Below are positions 1 to 11,350 of a stretch of 31,871 bases of DNA, one piece after another (within the stretch, counting starts at the first letter, position 1; every line of letters starts with the position of its first letter). Made by a program: the position numbers and the translations under genes. The notes beneath the pieces were generated by a model. That model did no database searches, had not been told where the DNA came from, and saw nothing but the letters and a program-made list of their open reading frames with translations. The DNA lies in NCBI GenBank assembly GCA_003254885.1, contig QANT01003584.1, positions 1-31,871 on the forward strand, given 5' to 3'. This DNA is from Purshia tridentata (taxonomy: Eukaryota > Streptophyta > Magnoliopsida > Rosales > Rosaceae).

Positions 1-448
1 TTGGCCAGGTCACCCAAATGAGTCTCTTAATCATTAATAAATATATATAATTTTTTAAATACTGTATAAATAATTTAATTACAAACTTATGGTACAATTT
101 TATATGTTTAATATGAGTCTTTTTGAGTGATATCACGTCTATTATAACGAAGATATGTAAGTTTTCTTTTAAATAATTGATAAATAAAGATAAGAGAATC
201 AAAGTCTCAAATCCTAAAGCTTTAATACGTGTTAAAATTTCAAGGTTATCTATTTTTTGTTGTAACGATGGACTTTTTCTGGGATCTTTGTTCTTATCCA
301 TCAAACATATCACCTACGTATTCCGGGTTGTCCGGATTTATAAAGTGTATGTCTGTAATGAAGGAGGTAAGGATAGCCCACATTGCAAAAGACTACACGC
401 CAAAATTAGATCAGTTGCTTGTACTTTAACGATAATGAGAAAAAAAAA

Positions 449-529
449 AAAAAACCATTACCATTTACAACTCACAATAGGACAATCGNAAAAAACCATT
501 ACCATTTACACCTCACAATAGGACAATCG
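449..529. repeat. 40-bp direct duplication flanking an N
   Basis: Positions 449-488 and 490-529 are the same 40 bases apart from one mismatch. Each begins with six A's and ends in ACAATCG. They are separated only by the ambiguous base at 489, the only N I noticed. This could be a real tandem duplication or two overlapping contig ends that were never merged. Confidence 0.85.
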
Positions 530-1109
530 CAGCATATCTATGAAAAACCGGTTAATTAACAGAAAAAGAGGATAAATTAAAAGAAGAATACAAAAGGGAA
601 GAAAGAGCTGTAATGTAACAACATTGATTAATAATTGAATAGAAAAATGGATTAAGAATAACAAATAAGAAACACAACACATAGATGATGGTTATTGACT
701 TATTGCTTGGTCGGTCGGTGTGTGGGCAGGCCATGGGGTCCCATTGGCCTCCATCATCTTCCTTCTAAATGCACACCGTGTGCCTCACGTAACTGTCTTA
801 CACTTGCACCTCTTATTATCATCTTAATATTTAACTCAAATTACACTTTTGTCTCTATGCTTTAGACCATCTTTCACTTTACGTTCTTATTTTGCTTTAA
901 TCAAATTTAATAAGGTCACATTGCTCAAATTTCTCAATCTTTTTTACGATTTGATTGACGTGACGATTCCAAATTCTATACTAAATTACCAAAACATTCA
1001 TACTCATACCAACCTAAGCCATCCACCTTATCATACTATTAAAAAATTAAGAGATTTTTTGAACATGGACTTGCTTGCAAACTAAGTTAATTATAAAAGG
1101 ACTAAACTG

Positions 1110-1200
1110 AAAAATAACTCGAACCCATGACGAAAGTGTGTAATAGTGTACCAGATGACCCAATACGATGAATGCGGCATAATATGAGTTGGCCCACCAA
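1110..1200 (-). repeat. Possible tRNA-derived SINE fragment
   Basis: Read on the minus strand, the segment has TCATCTGGTACACT, resembling a pol III A box, followed about 30 bases later by GGGTTCGAGTT, resembling a B box. That spacing suits a tRNA-derived SINE head. I see no clear poly(A) or T-rich tail and no target-site duplication, so this is at best a degenerate fragment. Confidence 0.25.
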
Positions 1201-1821
1201 GTGACCAACCCACAAGAGTACATGTGTGAATAAATAAACTAAGATAAAAATACAAATTGACCTTGACCAACTTGTGCACTAAGTAATGTAATCTTCAGCT
1301 CCACATAATTGACTCATTCAAACCCTCTATTAAGATATAAAAATAGATGACGATTGCAGATCTATTAAAAGCCATGGCCAGTGAGTTGGTGTCATTTACT
1401 TAGATTCAAGGATCGGTCCCACCAGCTGCAGCATGTTGCTGGGTGATGGCAATTGGCAAGAAGGCTCGAGGAGAGAGCAGAAAACACAATGAAAAGTTGC
1501 ATGTTTCTTACGCATTTTGCAGGCTAAGAAAGATAAATTTCCAAATTTTCATTGTCATACTATGAACTAAAATGAAACATATGGGGTACAAAAAATTGAT
1601 TTGGGCCTCTAGAAGAGCCTCAAAACAATAAAAAAATAATAATAATTAAGAATCTTCTTTCTATGCCATACAATTTGGAATATACAAAACCAATCCCTGT
1701 AAAAGAATATACAAACACAACAAACAAAAAAAGAAATGAATGGAATGAACCTGACTGTGTACTTGTATCGATTTTTAATCCCTTCCAAACTATAAACCTT
1801 TCAAACCTATGCAATTTTATT

Positions 1822-4720
1822 TCAGCATAGCAACGATTCAAAAAATGCATCATCCCTTGGCTCTTCTTTTGTTTTAGAAAACAGGTTATCGTTGAGTTGT
1901 GCTTGATTCATGTATGACCCCATAGAGTTATCAAACCCTGCAAATCCAAAACTTCCCGGGCTCTGCAACATCTCCAGGGTAAAGGGTGCTTGCCCTTCTG
2001 ACGTCGGTACTCTTAGGTTGTGAAGAGGGTTGTTGCCAGCAGAATTGTTAGTGTGATGGGTCACAGGCCTCATTGCTGCGGCCATATTGTTGTTTTTGTT
2101 GATGTTGTTGTTGTTATTGTTTGGTAAAGGCCTATTGACAGCATGACTGCCGCTACCGCGGGCTGCAGGGACATCATGGTTGTGCTTTCCTTCATAGGTT
2201 GTGATCACTGCTCTAAGATCATGAGAAGCTCGCTCAACGTGCTTCCTCACCGGACACCCTGGATTTGTGCACTTGTAGTAGCTCCTAAAATGTCAGAAAT
2301 AAACAACAACCCAATTTAGCAAACAAGCATTTTTTGGTAACAAAACAAACAAGAAGTTTGGTATGCTTGAAACACTTAGAATCTAGTTCTTTTACCTGCA
2401 ACTTTTGAAAAGGCAAATTTCAAAACTACAGCATTCCCATCAGAGGCAAACTTTAGACGAATGTGCCTTTTTAAAAGGAACCACAATGTTATCTAGAAGA
2501 CAGGTACATATATAGGCCTAGCAGAGAAGACAGATACATAGAAAGAATCCACTTTGCAAGGTATTTTTATAAAATGAGGCTTAAATAATGGTAAGTTTTC
2601 CGGTAAAGGTGGATTGAATGGGAATCTTTTTATGAGAGTCTGAGATACAAAAGGCTTATATCGTGTACTGTAATAGATAATATCAAACTCTCAAAGCTAT
2701 CCATCTTTTAAAAGTTGGAAAAAGTATACATCAAAATCATGACTATGGGGAGCTTTACCTTGGATTTGGATTGCCCTTTACCACTTTCTGCCCGTACTTC
2801 CTCCATCTGTACCCATCATCTAGAATATCAATATCACTAGTTGTTTGAACTACAACTCTTGGTTCTCTCACTGTTCTACTCCCAGGTGCTGAAATACATT
2901 CATTTTCACCTTCTTTTTTCCTGGAAATTCATGGAAATTCAAATTAATGACAAAAAACCACCCAAAAATTCAATGTAAATACTCCAAATTAACTCATCAT
3001 ACACAAATAATGTACATACATTAAATACGAAAACTTAATTACCATCTTTTGGCATGAGGTTCATCTTCATCAAACTCATCTCCTCCTCCAGACTTGCTTT
3101 TCTGAGAGCTCTGATCAAAATCATCATCTCCCATTGATATGGATGAATTCTCTGGGGTTCCAATGGAATCCATTTGTGAATTGCCATGAGAGGCAAAAGA
3201 TTGATCTGGGATTTCATTGTTGGTGTGATTAGAAGCCTGAATTGCATGAGAAGAAGCTGATGATGACCTTCTAGTGGACTGTGGCTTGGGATGGTTATGA
3301 TTACCCTTGTAAACTATCTCAGTGATTTGTCCATCCAAAGACCTCTCTACCTTTTTCTTTGTTGGGCAATTGGGGTAAGTACACTTGTAATAACTTCTCG
3401 GATTTTCGCTTCCTTTCACTTGTTTTTGACCATATTTTCTCCAGTTGAACCCATCATCTGACTTCCTGCTCAAGGACTGATGAGGTTGATGGTTGTAGTT
3501 GCTGTGCTCTGATTGGAAACCACCATTGGCCTGAGTATTGTTCTGGATATTGGTGACCATTTGAGATGAGAAGCTCTGCACAGAAGCATATTCAGGTTTT
3601 ACCATACTCTTCACTGGGGAGAAATCATCTTGTTTGGGGGGTTCTAGATAATTAGTCCATGCTTGTTCTTGCGCCTGAAAGAAAAGCAAAATTAACAAAC
3701 AATTTAGAATATGTAACAAAAAAAGGAAAAAGGTGACAAACAGAGAGGACTTTGAGTGATATCAACAGGAACACATTACATACAGTCTGAATTGTGCTGT
3801 TTGAAGATTGAAAAGCTGTTGATGATGAAGTGGGAGGCCTTGGTTGGGTTGGAAAAGAGAAATCTGAGTAGATTTTGCTTTCCTGTTTGACACTCTGCTG
3901 GTTGTTCCCAGAATGATTACTCTTCCAATTAAAGGCCTGCTGAGCTGCAAAAGTTCCAGTAGTTGGAGATGGCAGAATCTGCTCACAATAATACAAAAAG
4001 AGAAATTCCCCAAAATAAGTAAAAATTATGAACACAAAACTGTACAAAAATGTTAAGATTCAATCAGACTATACACATATAGAACAAACAAAGCCCAATA
4101 ATGAAGCAGCAAAACTAGCAGACTCAAAATAAAAGTCCTTTTTTTAGTAAACTCAAAACAGGTAACTTTGACTTCGGTCGAAAGCTTGTTTGATTCCAAA
4201 CAAGAAACCCAAAACCATATTATTTCCAATCTCTTGGTCCCAAAGAAAATGTGAAAAAAGAAAAGAAAAAGAAGTAAATATTAAGGTAACCCACAAAAAT
4301 ACATATTTTCCCAAAAACAAACAGGGTATATTACAGAAACAAAGAAAACAGAATTACAAAACACACACATATACTACTTACGTTGGAAGAGCTTAGGAGG
4401 ACAGGAGAGTCAAGAAGCTCAGCTGGGCTTAACCCAGGTGGAATAGCAAAGTAAGAAGAGGGAGATACAGAGGGAGGTGAAATGGGTAGTGAAGGAGGTG
4501 GAAGTGACTTGAACTTGGGCACACCGGACCCGGTACGCTCCGCAATACGATCCGATAGCCCACCGCGACCGGAATTTCGGGTGGTAGTGGTGACGGGTTC
4601 GTCATCGGTGCCAGAGGCTAAGAGGTCAGAGAAGGAGGTGGTCATGAATGGGTGGGTGGAGAAAGTAAAAGTTGGGTGGGAATTCGCAGAGGTATCTAAG
4701 CTCCCAGAAGAGGAGGCCAT
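1822..4720 (-). CDS. WRKY33: Group I WRKY transcription factor, WRKY33-like
   Basis: A nuclear transcription factor binding W-boxes (TTGACC/T). Exons on the minus strand are 4720-4382, 3978-3784, 3674-3043, 2920-2759 and 2284-1822. All junctions are GT-AG, the phases agree, and the product is 596 residues. Two WRKYGQK heptapeptides lie near residues 256-262 and 428-434, each followed by a C-x4-C...HNH zinc ligand set, which defines group I. The last intron interrupts the Arg codon of NPNPR, the R-type intron expected in C-terminal WRKY domains. The N-terminus carries a cluster of Ser-Pro sites ([18 protein letters not shown]); in Arabidopsis WRKY33 such sites are phosphorylated by MPK3/MPK6. 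The linker AKRW, the [20 protein letters not shown] block and the KEEP tail also match WRKY33. WRKY33 controls camalexin synthesis and resistance to necrotrophic fungi. Orthology to WRKY33 rather than WRKY25/26 is inferred. The second domain ends in an Asn-rich run. Confidence 0.95.
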
Positions 4721-4755
4721 AAGAGAGAGGAAAAGAGATGGGGTGAGCTTAGTGT

Positions 4756-4776
4756 GAGAGAGAGAGAGAGAGAGAG
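4756..4776. repeat. (GA)n microsatellite in the WRKY33 5' leader
   Basis: About ten GA units sit 36-56 bases upstream of the WRKY33 start codon, reading as a CT tract in the sense orientation. Pyrimidine-rich CT tracts are common in plant 5' UTRs, and this is also a likely length polymorphism. Confidence 0.9.
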
Positions 4777-4899
4777 GTTTGGGTGTGGTAAATGTGGATA
4801 AATGAAAACAAGAGAGAGATGGGGAAGAAGAAGATGGTCACGTATTGCACAAGGCTCTTCTTTGTATTGGGGAGCTTTCTCAGAACTTAAGGGGGAGCT

Positions 4900-4990
4900 T
4901 TGACCGTTGAAAACTTTTGTCATTTCTTTCATTACAAATCCATTTTTTTTTTTGGGATTTTTTTTTGGGTCAAAGCTCGTGGGTTTGACT
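4900..4990. promoter_or_regulatory. W-box cluster upstream of WRKY33
   Basis: Three W-box cores lie within 91 bases, 180-270 bases upstream of the start codon. They are TTGACC at 4900-4905 (+), GGTCAA at 4968-4973 (TTGACC on the minus strand) and TTGACT at 4985-4990 (+). WRKY33 in Arabidopsis binds W-boxes in its own promoter, so autoregulation or cross-regulation is the natural reading. Confidence 0.7.
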
Positions 4991-5333
4991 GGTTGGCGGC
5001 TAAAATTTCATTCATAGAGACTATCTAACAAGGTGTTAAATTACGCACTTAAATTCAGCAACGGAGCTAGGTATTTCCTTTGGTTGGGTGACTTCCACCC
5101 CAACAAAATTAGATTAAATAAAAATAAAGCTAGCGATAAGATTTAAAGTCATGACCATATTATGAGATGGCTAATATTCACTTGTTATATTAATTATTAT
5201 AGCTAGCTAATTAGTAGACTCGATTAATTATTGAAACGTATTTATATTGTAGCAATGAGAACTTATGAGTTCTAATATATTTTTATAAATCTTCATTAAT
5301 CAATATAAGCTATTTAATTGAAAAATTATTGAG

Positions 5334-5485
5334 TATAATCAATATATCGTCATTTAATGTAACCAATCTAATATATAAAAGTAGTGTTGGACAATATGTT
5401 AATATATATAATTATAATATTAATAACATCTACTCATATTATAATATATACATTGGTTATACTACGTGGTAGTATATTGATTATA
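5334..5485. repeat. Imperfect inverted repeat, MITE-like
   Basis: The left arm at 5334-5378 begins TATAATCAATATA and contains TGTAACCAAT. The right arm at 5439-5485 carries the reverse complement (ATTGGTTATA and TATATTGATTATA). The arms are about 45 bases and imperfect, and the roughly 60-base AT-rich middle is itself partly palindromic. Small size, AT richness and lack of coding are typical of a MITE. Target-site duplications could not be defined, so the element class is open. Confidence 0.45.
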
Positions 5486-7246
5486 TAAAATAATTTATTG
5501 TCTAATTGGATCTACATTCGGCCAACATGTGGATAATAAATTGTGACATATAGGGCAACTTTTTTAGTACCCAACTTCTCACATGTATTTCCCAACTGTT
5601 TCCCCATGTTTTCATATAAATCTATATGTATTTTTTATTGTCTCCGTCTATTCTACTACTATATTTACAAGTAACTTCCTTAGCTAACAACCCATGATTC
5701 CTTTTGGGGTTCAATAACTACCCATAAAAAATTAAGAGAAGAGGTAGATAAGCTACATTAAGCTAATGCGAAATTAAGAGCATAAAATAATATTGTGGTA
5801 ATGTGATCCATTAAGAGATAGGAGCTTGTATGCTAATCTAAAAGAAATGAAGGTATTTAAATTTAAATTAAAGCTTGAAAGTAACTGATGATTTCGGTCC
5901 AATATAATATCAGCCGGTTGATATTAATTTAAAGTTAGGAAGCAAACTTGTTTGAGCATTGTTCACACCATAATTAGGAGCGTTTTCCTGTTTGTTAGAT
6001 GCACCTAATATGAAATTTTTGGAAATAATAATGAATAATTTATTTGTTGAATTGAAAGTAAATTAATTTTTAGAGTGATATCGAAAAGAATAAAGAAATA
6101 AATTTAATACAGAAAGCAGAAATTGCGATATGAATGATGAGGCAGTGTGCTTGAGCTTGAGGTAGGTTTATCTTTTAAGGTGGCTAAGGGTATTTGAGGT
6201 ATTTGAGCAAAGTCATGCAATCTAGAAGATACTTGTATGCATATGATATGACTCATCCCGCGTTAAAAGGGCATTGTCGACTGTCCATGACTCCATGCAT
6301 TCTAGAATCTAAAATCTCTCTGTGGAAAAAAAGCTAACAATACGTGGTTGGGGTGGGGAGACCTCATATTTTCTCCACCACATGCCACAACAGCTTTCAT
6401 GAAGTAGACAAAAAAGCTTTTATTCTCTTAACCGTGCAATAAATTCCAAGTGCTTTCTAACAGTTATGCTTCTATTTCTTTTCTTTTTAAAAGCATTATT
6501 TCTGTGTGCCTATCACAGCTTTAGTTTGGAACTAAACTAACCACATAAATTATAAGTTTTCTTTAACAAATTTAAAGGGATATTTTGGAGAAAGTTTGGT
6601 AAGATTTAACATAATACCATTTCCCTACTTGTTTTCTCCTTGGGTTGAGATTTAATTTTAAGATCTACTATTTCCTACTCATGGGATCTTGAATGTAGTA
6701 ATTATTTGTTGTACATATTTGCTGAAAAATTCAAAAGAGATCTTCTTGGTACTAATCTACATGCCTCTTTTAGCAAGATACATATGTATAAAGTGTATGA
6801 AGCCCACGTAGCATTTTTAATTATCTCTTTTTTATATAATTTGACCTGTTAACCAAGAAATTAAATGATCAACCAAGTTAGTTGTCGGTTCAACTTTCTT
6901 CATCCTTGTAATAGGTTGGTAGCTTGATATGGCTTTGTGATGAATGATTTGTATGATAGTTGATAGTGTTAGTACCAATTTGCTATCAAAAAGTTCAATT
7001 ACATTCACAAATATGCTCAAAATGATAATAGAGGTACCCAATTAATGGAAAAGTTTTGGGTTTGGCCCCAAAACAATGATGAAAGAGCGAGGTTGGACTT
7101 TGGAGGCATTTGAATGTGTAGAGATATTCAGTCTTGCATCTGATGATTCCTAAGTTCCATCCCACCCCTTGACAGAAAAAATAAATAAATAAAAGCCGGA
7201 AAAGAAAAAGAGAATACAATACAATAAGTCAAAGTCAATTTTTTCG

Positions 7247-7265
7247 CATGGACGGACCGTCCATG
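7247..7265. repeat. Perfect 19-bp palindrome (9-1-9)
   Basis: The arms CATGGACGG and CCGTCCATG are exact reverse complements around a single A. It sits at the start of a GC-richer, CpG-containing patch (to about 7440) within an otherwise AT-rich spacer. Its role is unknown. Confidence 0.8.
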
Positions 7266-7700
7266 GCCAATGATGCTGAATCGCTGACGTTGAAATGAAA
7301 TCTTGTGTTTAGTGTCGACTACCGCTGTATTCACGCGCGAGCAGTCCGCACTGTGCGCAAAATCTAAAGAGGGTTATGATTGGATAGTCGCACTTTCATC
7401 CGTGACGGTCAGTCAGTATCTTTTCAAATAGATTTCTCGTGTTTTAGCTCCCCTCGTGTACTAGTAAATAATTGTAAACATCACGACAAACTTGTTGTGT
7501 CCGTGAATGGAGAGATTAGGATTTCCGACAAAAACTGAATAAATTGAAAGGCTTAATAAATGTTTGGTGTAAAATTTGGTAGGGTAGGTGGAATGGTTTG
7601 TCACTCCAATAATCCATTAAAATACACAACTAATGGTTAAAATGATATGCAAGCCTTCACCTTTTTGGCCCCCAATAAAGCAGTGGCCAGGCCTGCACTT

Positions 7701-7890
7701 TTTGAGGTTTCGGCTGAACTGACTCACTGAGCAAGTATAACTGCAGAAGCACATTCTCAGCTGTCATTGATATTGAAGCTCCTTTTTATGTCCAGGACTT
7801 TTAGTTCCCTACATCCTTCAGCAATGGTGGCTCATGATATTATTGATGAGGAATATGGATACTTGAATTTCAAATGCCTTTAACCTCCAT
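7701..7890 (-). pseudogene. Decayed duplicate of FBL3 exon 6
   Basis: This stretch, just 3' of the FBL3 stop codon, resembles FBL3 exon 6 (8398-8692) in the same orientation. Shared blocks on the plus strand include TTTGAGGTTT (7701 versus 8401), TTTTTATGTCCAG with flanking bases near 7780 versus 8463, and GAATTTCAA near 7865 versus 8550. On the minus strand a frame reads ELKVLDIKRSFNIND, corresponding to QLAVLDIKKCFNVND in the real exon, then hits a stop. An insertion of about 20 bases and frame breaks show that it is dead. It is most likely transcribed, if at all, as part of the FBL3 3' UTR. Confidence 0.75.
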
Positions 7891-7909
7891 CATTGTTTTT
7901 CTTCCTCAT

Positions 7910-10900
7910 CTACGTAGCATCAGCAGACCTTCCGACATGCAGTTGCCATCCATTTGGATCTATTTCCACCTGAAACAAACACACATAAAACAATAGTTTA
8001 ACAAAATGGTATGAAGGAAATTCCTGTAATCTTCCAGGTCATAAATGGAAAGAATTGAAGTACCTGGAATGCTTTGTCCCTCCAATGAAACACACAACCA
8101 CGGCCTTCCATGTACTCGAAAATATGTTTTGGAAGCAATGGCTTAAAGGATGTATGAAGCTTAACTTTTGTTAGGCCTCTACATGCCAAAAGGGCAGCAG
8201 CAAGGCCATTTGGAGTCAATCCCGTCAAGTGCAAAATAGTAATGTTCTGTAGGCGGTTATTACCGGCAAGAGATAAAAGCCCAACATCTGTCACTGAACA
8301 ATATGACAAGTTTATCTGCAACATGAAGAAATGAGACCCTGGCCTTAGTTTGGCATCAACTTCAATGTTCCAGACAGAGAGTGGAAAGGAAAACTACCTG
8401 TTTGAGGTTTTGGGAAAGTTGACCAAGTGCAAGCATTCCATTATCATTGACATTGAAGCACTTTTTTATGTCCAGAACTGCAAGTTGCCTACATGCCTTA
8501 GCAATAGCTGAAAGACCCACTGTTGAGACAGAAGTACATCCTCGAATTTCAAGTATCTTTAACTTCAGACACTGTGACAATGATATTAATGAAGAATCTG
8601 TAATTTTATCATTATAAGCAATGTTAATCATCTCCAGAGCAGGACATCCTGAAGCAATTTTCGCAATGCCCACATCAGTTATTCCCAAGGACCTAAAGTA
8701 AAAAAAAAAGGTAAAGTACCCAAATAAGATTGCTTTCAAAGAAAAACTTATGACATTTACATAAATTTTGTAGCATATTATTTCAGAGCTACTGTCTTCA
8801 CATGCCAAACATAATATCATTTCCTACATTAGTTTCTGAGATAACACCAATAGAACACCCCATATGTGTAGCAGTAAATTGTTTAAGATATAAAAGGACT
8901 GAACCAAATATATAAAGATGCCTAAAACCACTAACCTGTACAAATCAAGCTCTTTAAGCTTTGGACAACCACTTCCAACATGGGTAAGTCCATTATCAGA
9001 GATGTTCAAGCAGATCCCCAGCTTTAGACTACGAAGTTTGCAACATCTTGAGATGGACTTTAAGCCTAAAAAATGAGGCAGCATCGATATTAACAGATAG
9101 AAAATTACATATGAAATGAAAGGTTAGGTAAATTACAAAAGAAAGGTTAGGTTCGAGTTGAAACCTTCATTGTTAATTTCGTTATCTGTGACATCCAATT
9201 CCTCCAAGAATTGACAACGCTGTCCAATCAAAAGAAAAGCATCTTTAGAAACCAGGCTACACGATTCCATCCTGAGGGAAGTGAGGGAGGTGCATGATTT
9301 TGTTATGCAGTCTATAGAGACAGAAGTTATTTTGCGGCAGCAGGTTATGTCTAATTTCATCAACTCTCTATGGCCTTGCATGAGGAAGGAGACACACTCA
9401 TCTGTCACTCCTGAGCACTTACTTAAGCTCAGCTCTCTCAGTGAGGCACACCAACTTCCAATGGCCTTTGTCCCGGAACATGTAACCAAACAGCCATCTA
9501 GTCTAACCGATTTCAACCTCGAATAATTAAGTAGGCATTTTCCCAGATCAGTGGTGACCTAAACCAATTTCAAGGAAGAGATTGTGTAAGTTTAGAAATT
9601 ATTACTAGGGTGAGTATCATACAGGGTTTCAGACTTACAGAAGGGCCATATGCTAAGACAAGCTGCTCCAGGTTTTCAGCACCATTTTTCAGAGAAGACA
9701 AACCCACATGACTAACATTCTGACATTTTGACAAATTAACCATCTGTAGAAGATCAAATTAGTTAAAAATGTAATACGAATACTGTTGAAATTAAACAGG
9801 GTAAACCAAAATTTCTAAATTAGTGAATAATCAGTGGTGAAACTTGAATGTGGCTCTTTTAATTGATTGGATTTTTCAAAGTAGAAGCTGAAATGGGCAT
9901 ACACCATCGAGTCTGAGAAAAATTGGGCATGGCAGAAGAACATTATTCCCTTTTTGTTAAATAAAATCAACATATATTGCTAAAAAGAAGCGTCTTTAAC
10001 TTATATAAAATATCAGTAAGCAAATGAAATGTACCTTGAGCGACTTGCAACTATGATTGAGGGTCGCAAGGCCTTCATCATCAATTCCAAGGCATCCTTC
10101 AAGAACCAAATCTTCAAGATGTTGTAGTTGCAGAATAGGTGGAAGACACTTTTCTGTGATCTGCAGTAAAACGAATAGATATTTTTCAATTGATAAAAAA
10201 AAAATCCAAAATGCATTTACGAAAAACTTAGCAAGTGTGTGCATGCAAAGAGGTCCAGAACATGTGAAACTAAATAAATCATGCGTTAATTTTTCATCTT
10301 ATTTTGTCAGTCTTATTCATGCCTATATTGGCCAAATATGTCTCTCTGTTACGGGAATTCCCCTTTCTATCTGGCAACAAAGCAAATCAAATTCAGACCA
10401 ATGAAGGATAATGCATATAATATTACATCAAGCATCAAAGATCAACTTTAAGAAAAACCATACTACGAATCTGATATTACACGGGCAATCTGATAGAAGA
10501 AATTAAAACCCTTTACATCCCATTAGGTATAAAAAACCACACTATTCTGGCCAGAGCTAATGCATCAAAGCAGAAAAAACAAAACGCAGCAGCATCTGAA
10601 AGAACAGCAAAGTTCAAATAATCTAAATCCATACTTACGCCAGAGTTTCAACCTCAGATCATATGAATTGAAAATTGGGAAGATAAAAAGACAAAGACAA
10701 AGAATTACCGGCAAACAGGAGAGATCCAAACTCCGAAGCTCCTTGCATTTCATAGCGATCAACCCCACACCCAAATCAGTGACACGCAAGCACCACCTCA
10801 AGGAAACCAACCTCAGCTTTCTACACCCAACAGCTATGCACCCAATCCCTATATCCGTAATCAATTTACACCTGGCCAGCCACAATTTCTCCAAGTTCTT

Positions 10901-11350
10901 CGCCTCGGCGATCGCCTTGGCCGCCGAGTCCGTCAGCTCCGTACCGTTCGACAAGTCGATCTCAACCAAATACGAGCAGTTGGTTGCCAAACGCAACAAC
11001 CCAATGCTGGTGAAACCTCTGGACCGCGAGAGATTGATCGAGCGGAGCGTAGATTTCCACGCGACAGAGACTGAGCTGAGCGTGGCGTCGTCGAGACGCT
11101 GACAGAGCGAGAGGTCTAGCTGAAAAATCGAAGGGTAGCGATGGAGGGTTCTGTGGAGGAGCTCCGAGAGAAGCGGCTTGAGAGCTTTGCGGTGACGGCG
11201 CTCGATGAAGTAGAAGGACTTGCAGACCAATGAGAAGGACTTTTTGGCCAACGGCTCGTCGTTTAGATGGTCGAGGATAGTGTGGAGGATCTCCTCCGTG
11301 AAGATATCGAGTGGGTTGCTCTTGCTCATGTCGTTACTGTGCTTCTTCAT
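7910..11350 (-). CDS. FBL3: F-box/LRR-repeat protein 3-like (FBL3)
   Basis: Predicted substrate receptor of an SCF-type (SKP1-cullin-F-box) ubiquitin ligase. Eight exons on the minus strand: 11350-10709, 10160-10035, 9743-9639, 9558-9165, 9065-8936, 8692-8398, 8315-8064 and 7969-7910. All are GT-AG with consistent phases and give 667 residues. The F-box is near residues 12-56 (DIFTEEILHTILDHLN...SFSLVCKSF). The rest is a ribonuclease-inhibitor-like array of Cys-containing LRRs, such as LKLGICLNISDNGLTHVG and MESCSLVSKDAFLLIGQ. The order of repeats follows Arabidopsis FBL3 (At5g01720, about 665 residues) as I remember it. The short last exon encodes VEIDPNGWQLHVGRSADAT. ATG at 11350 is taken as the start; a second in-frame ATG lies seven codons later. 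Substrates are unknown. Confidence 0.93.

Larger units (their letters stand above)
1..1821. other. AT-rich intergenic region downstream of the WRKY gene
   Basis: No open frame here has the codon texture of a real gene or matches a family I recognise. The stretch holds a 40-bp direct duplication around an ambiguous base (449-529) and a possible SINE fragment near 1110-1200, listed separately. The part next to 1821 is presumably the 3' UTR of the WRKY gene, but no poly(A) site was assigned. Confidence 0.6.
4991..7700. other. AT-rich spacer between the WRKY33 promoter and the FBL3 3' side
   Basis: No coding sequence is recognisable in these 2.7 kb. It contains an imperfect inverted repeat (5334-5485). 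Around 5058-5150 there is a low-copy-looking segment whose minus strand has CTAGCTCCGTTGCTG, reminiscent of degenerate plant transposon ends, but I cannot name a family. A GC-richer patch with a short palindrome lies at 7245-7440. The stretch nearest 4990 is likely distal WRKY33 promoter. Confidence 0.5.

Noticed and set aside
849..1085. 78-codon plus-strand frame
   Set aside because: AT-rich chance frame with Leu/Phe/Asn-heavy composition and no domain.
10560..11102. 180-codon plus-strand open frame
   Set aside because: It is antisense to FBL3 exon 1, whose minus-strand reading has a clear F-box and LRRs and good splice sites.
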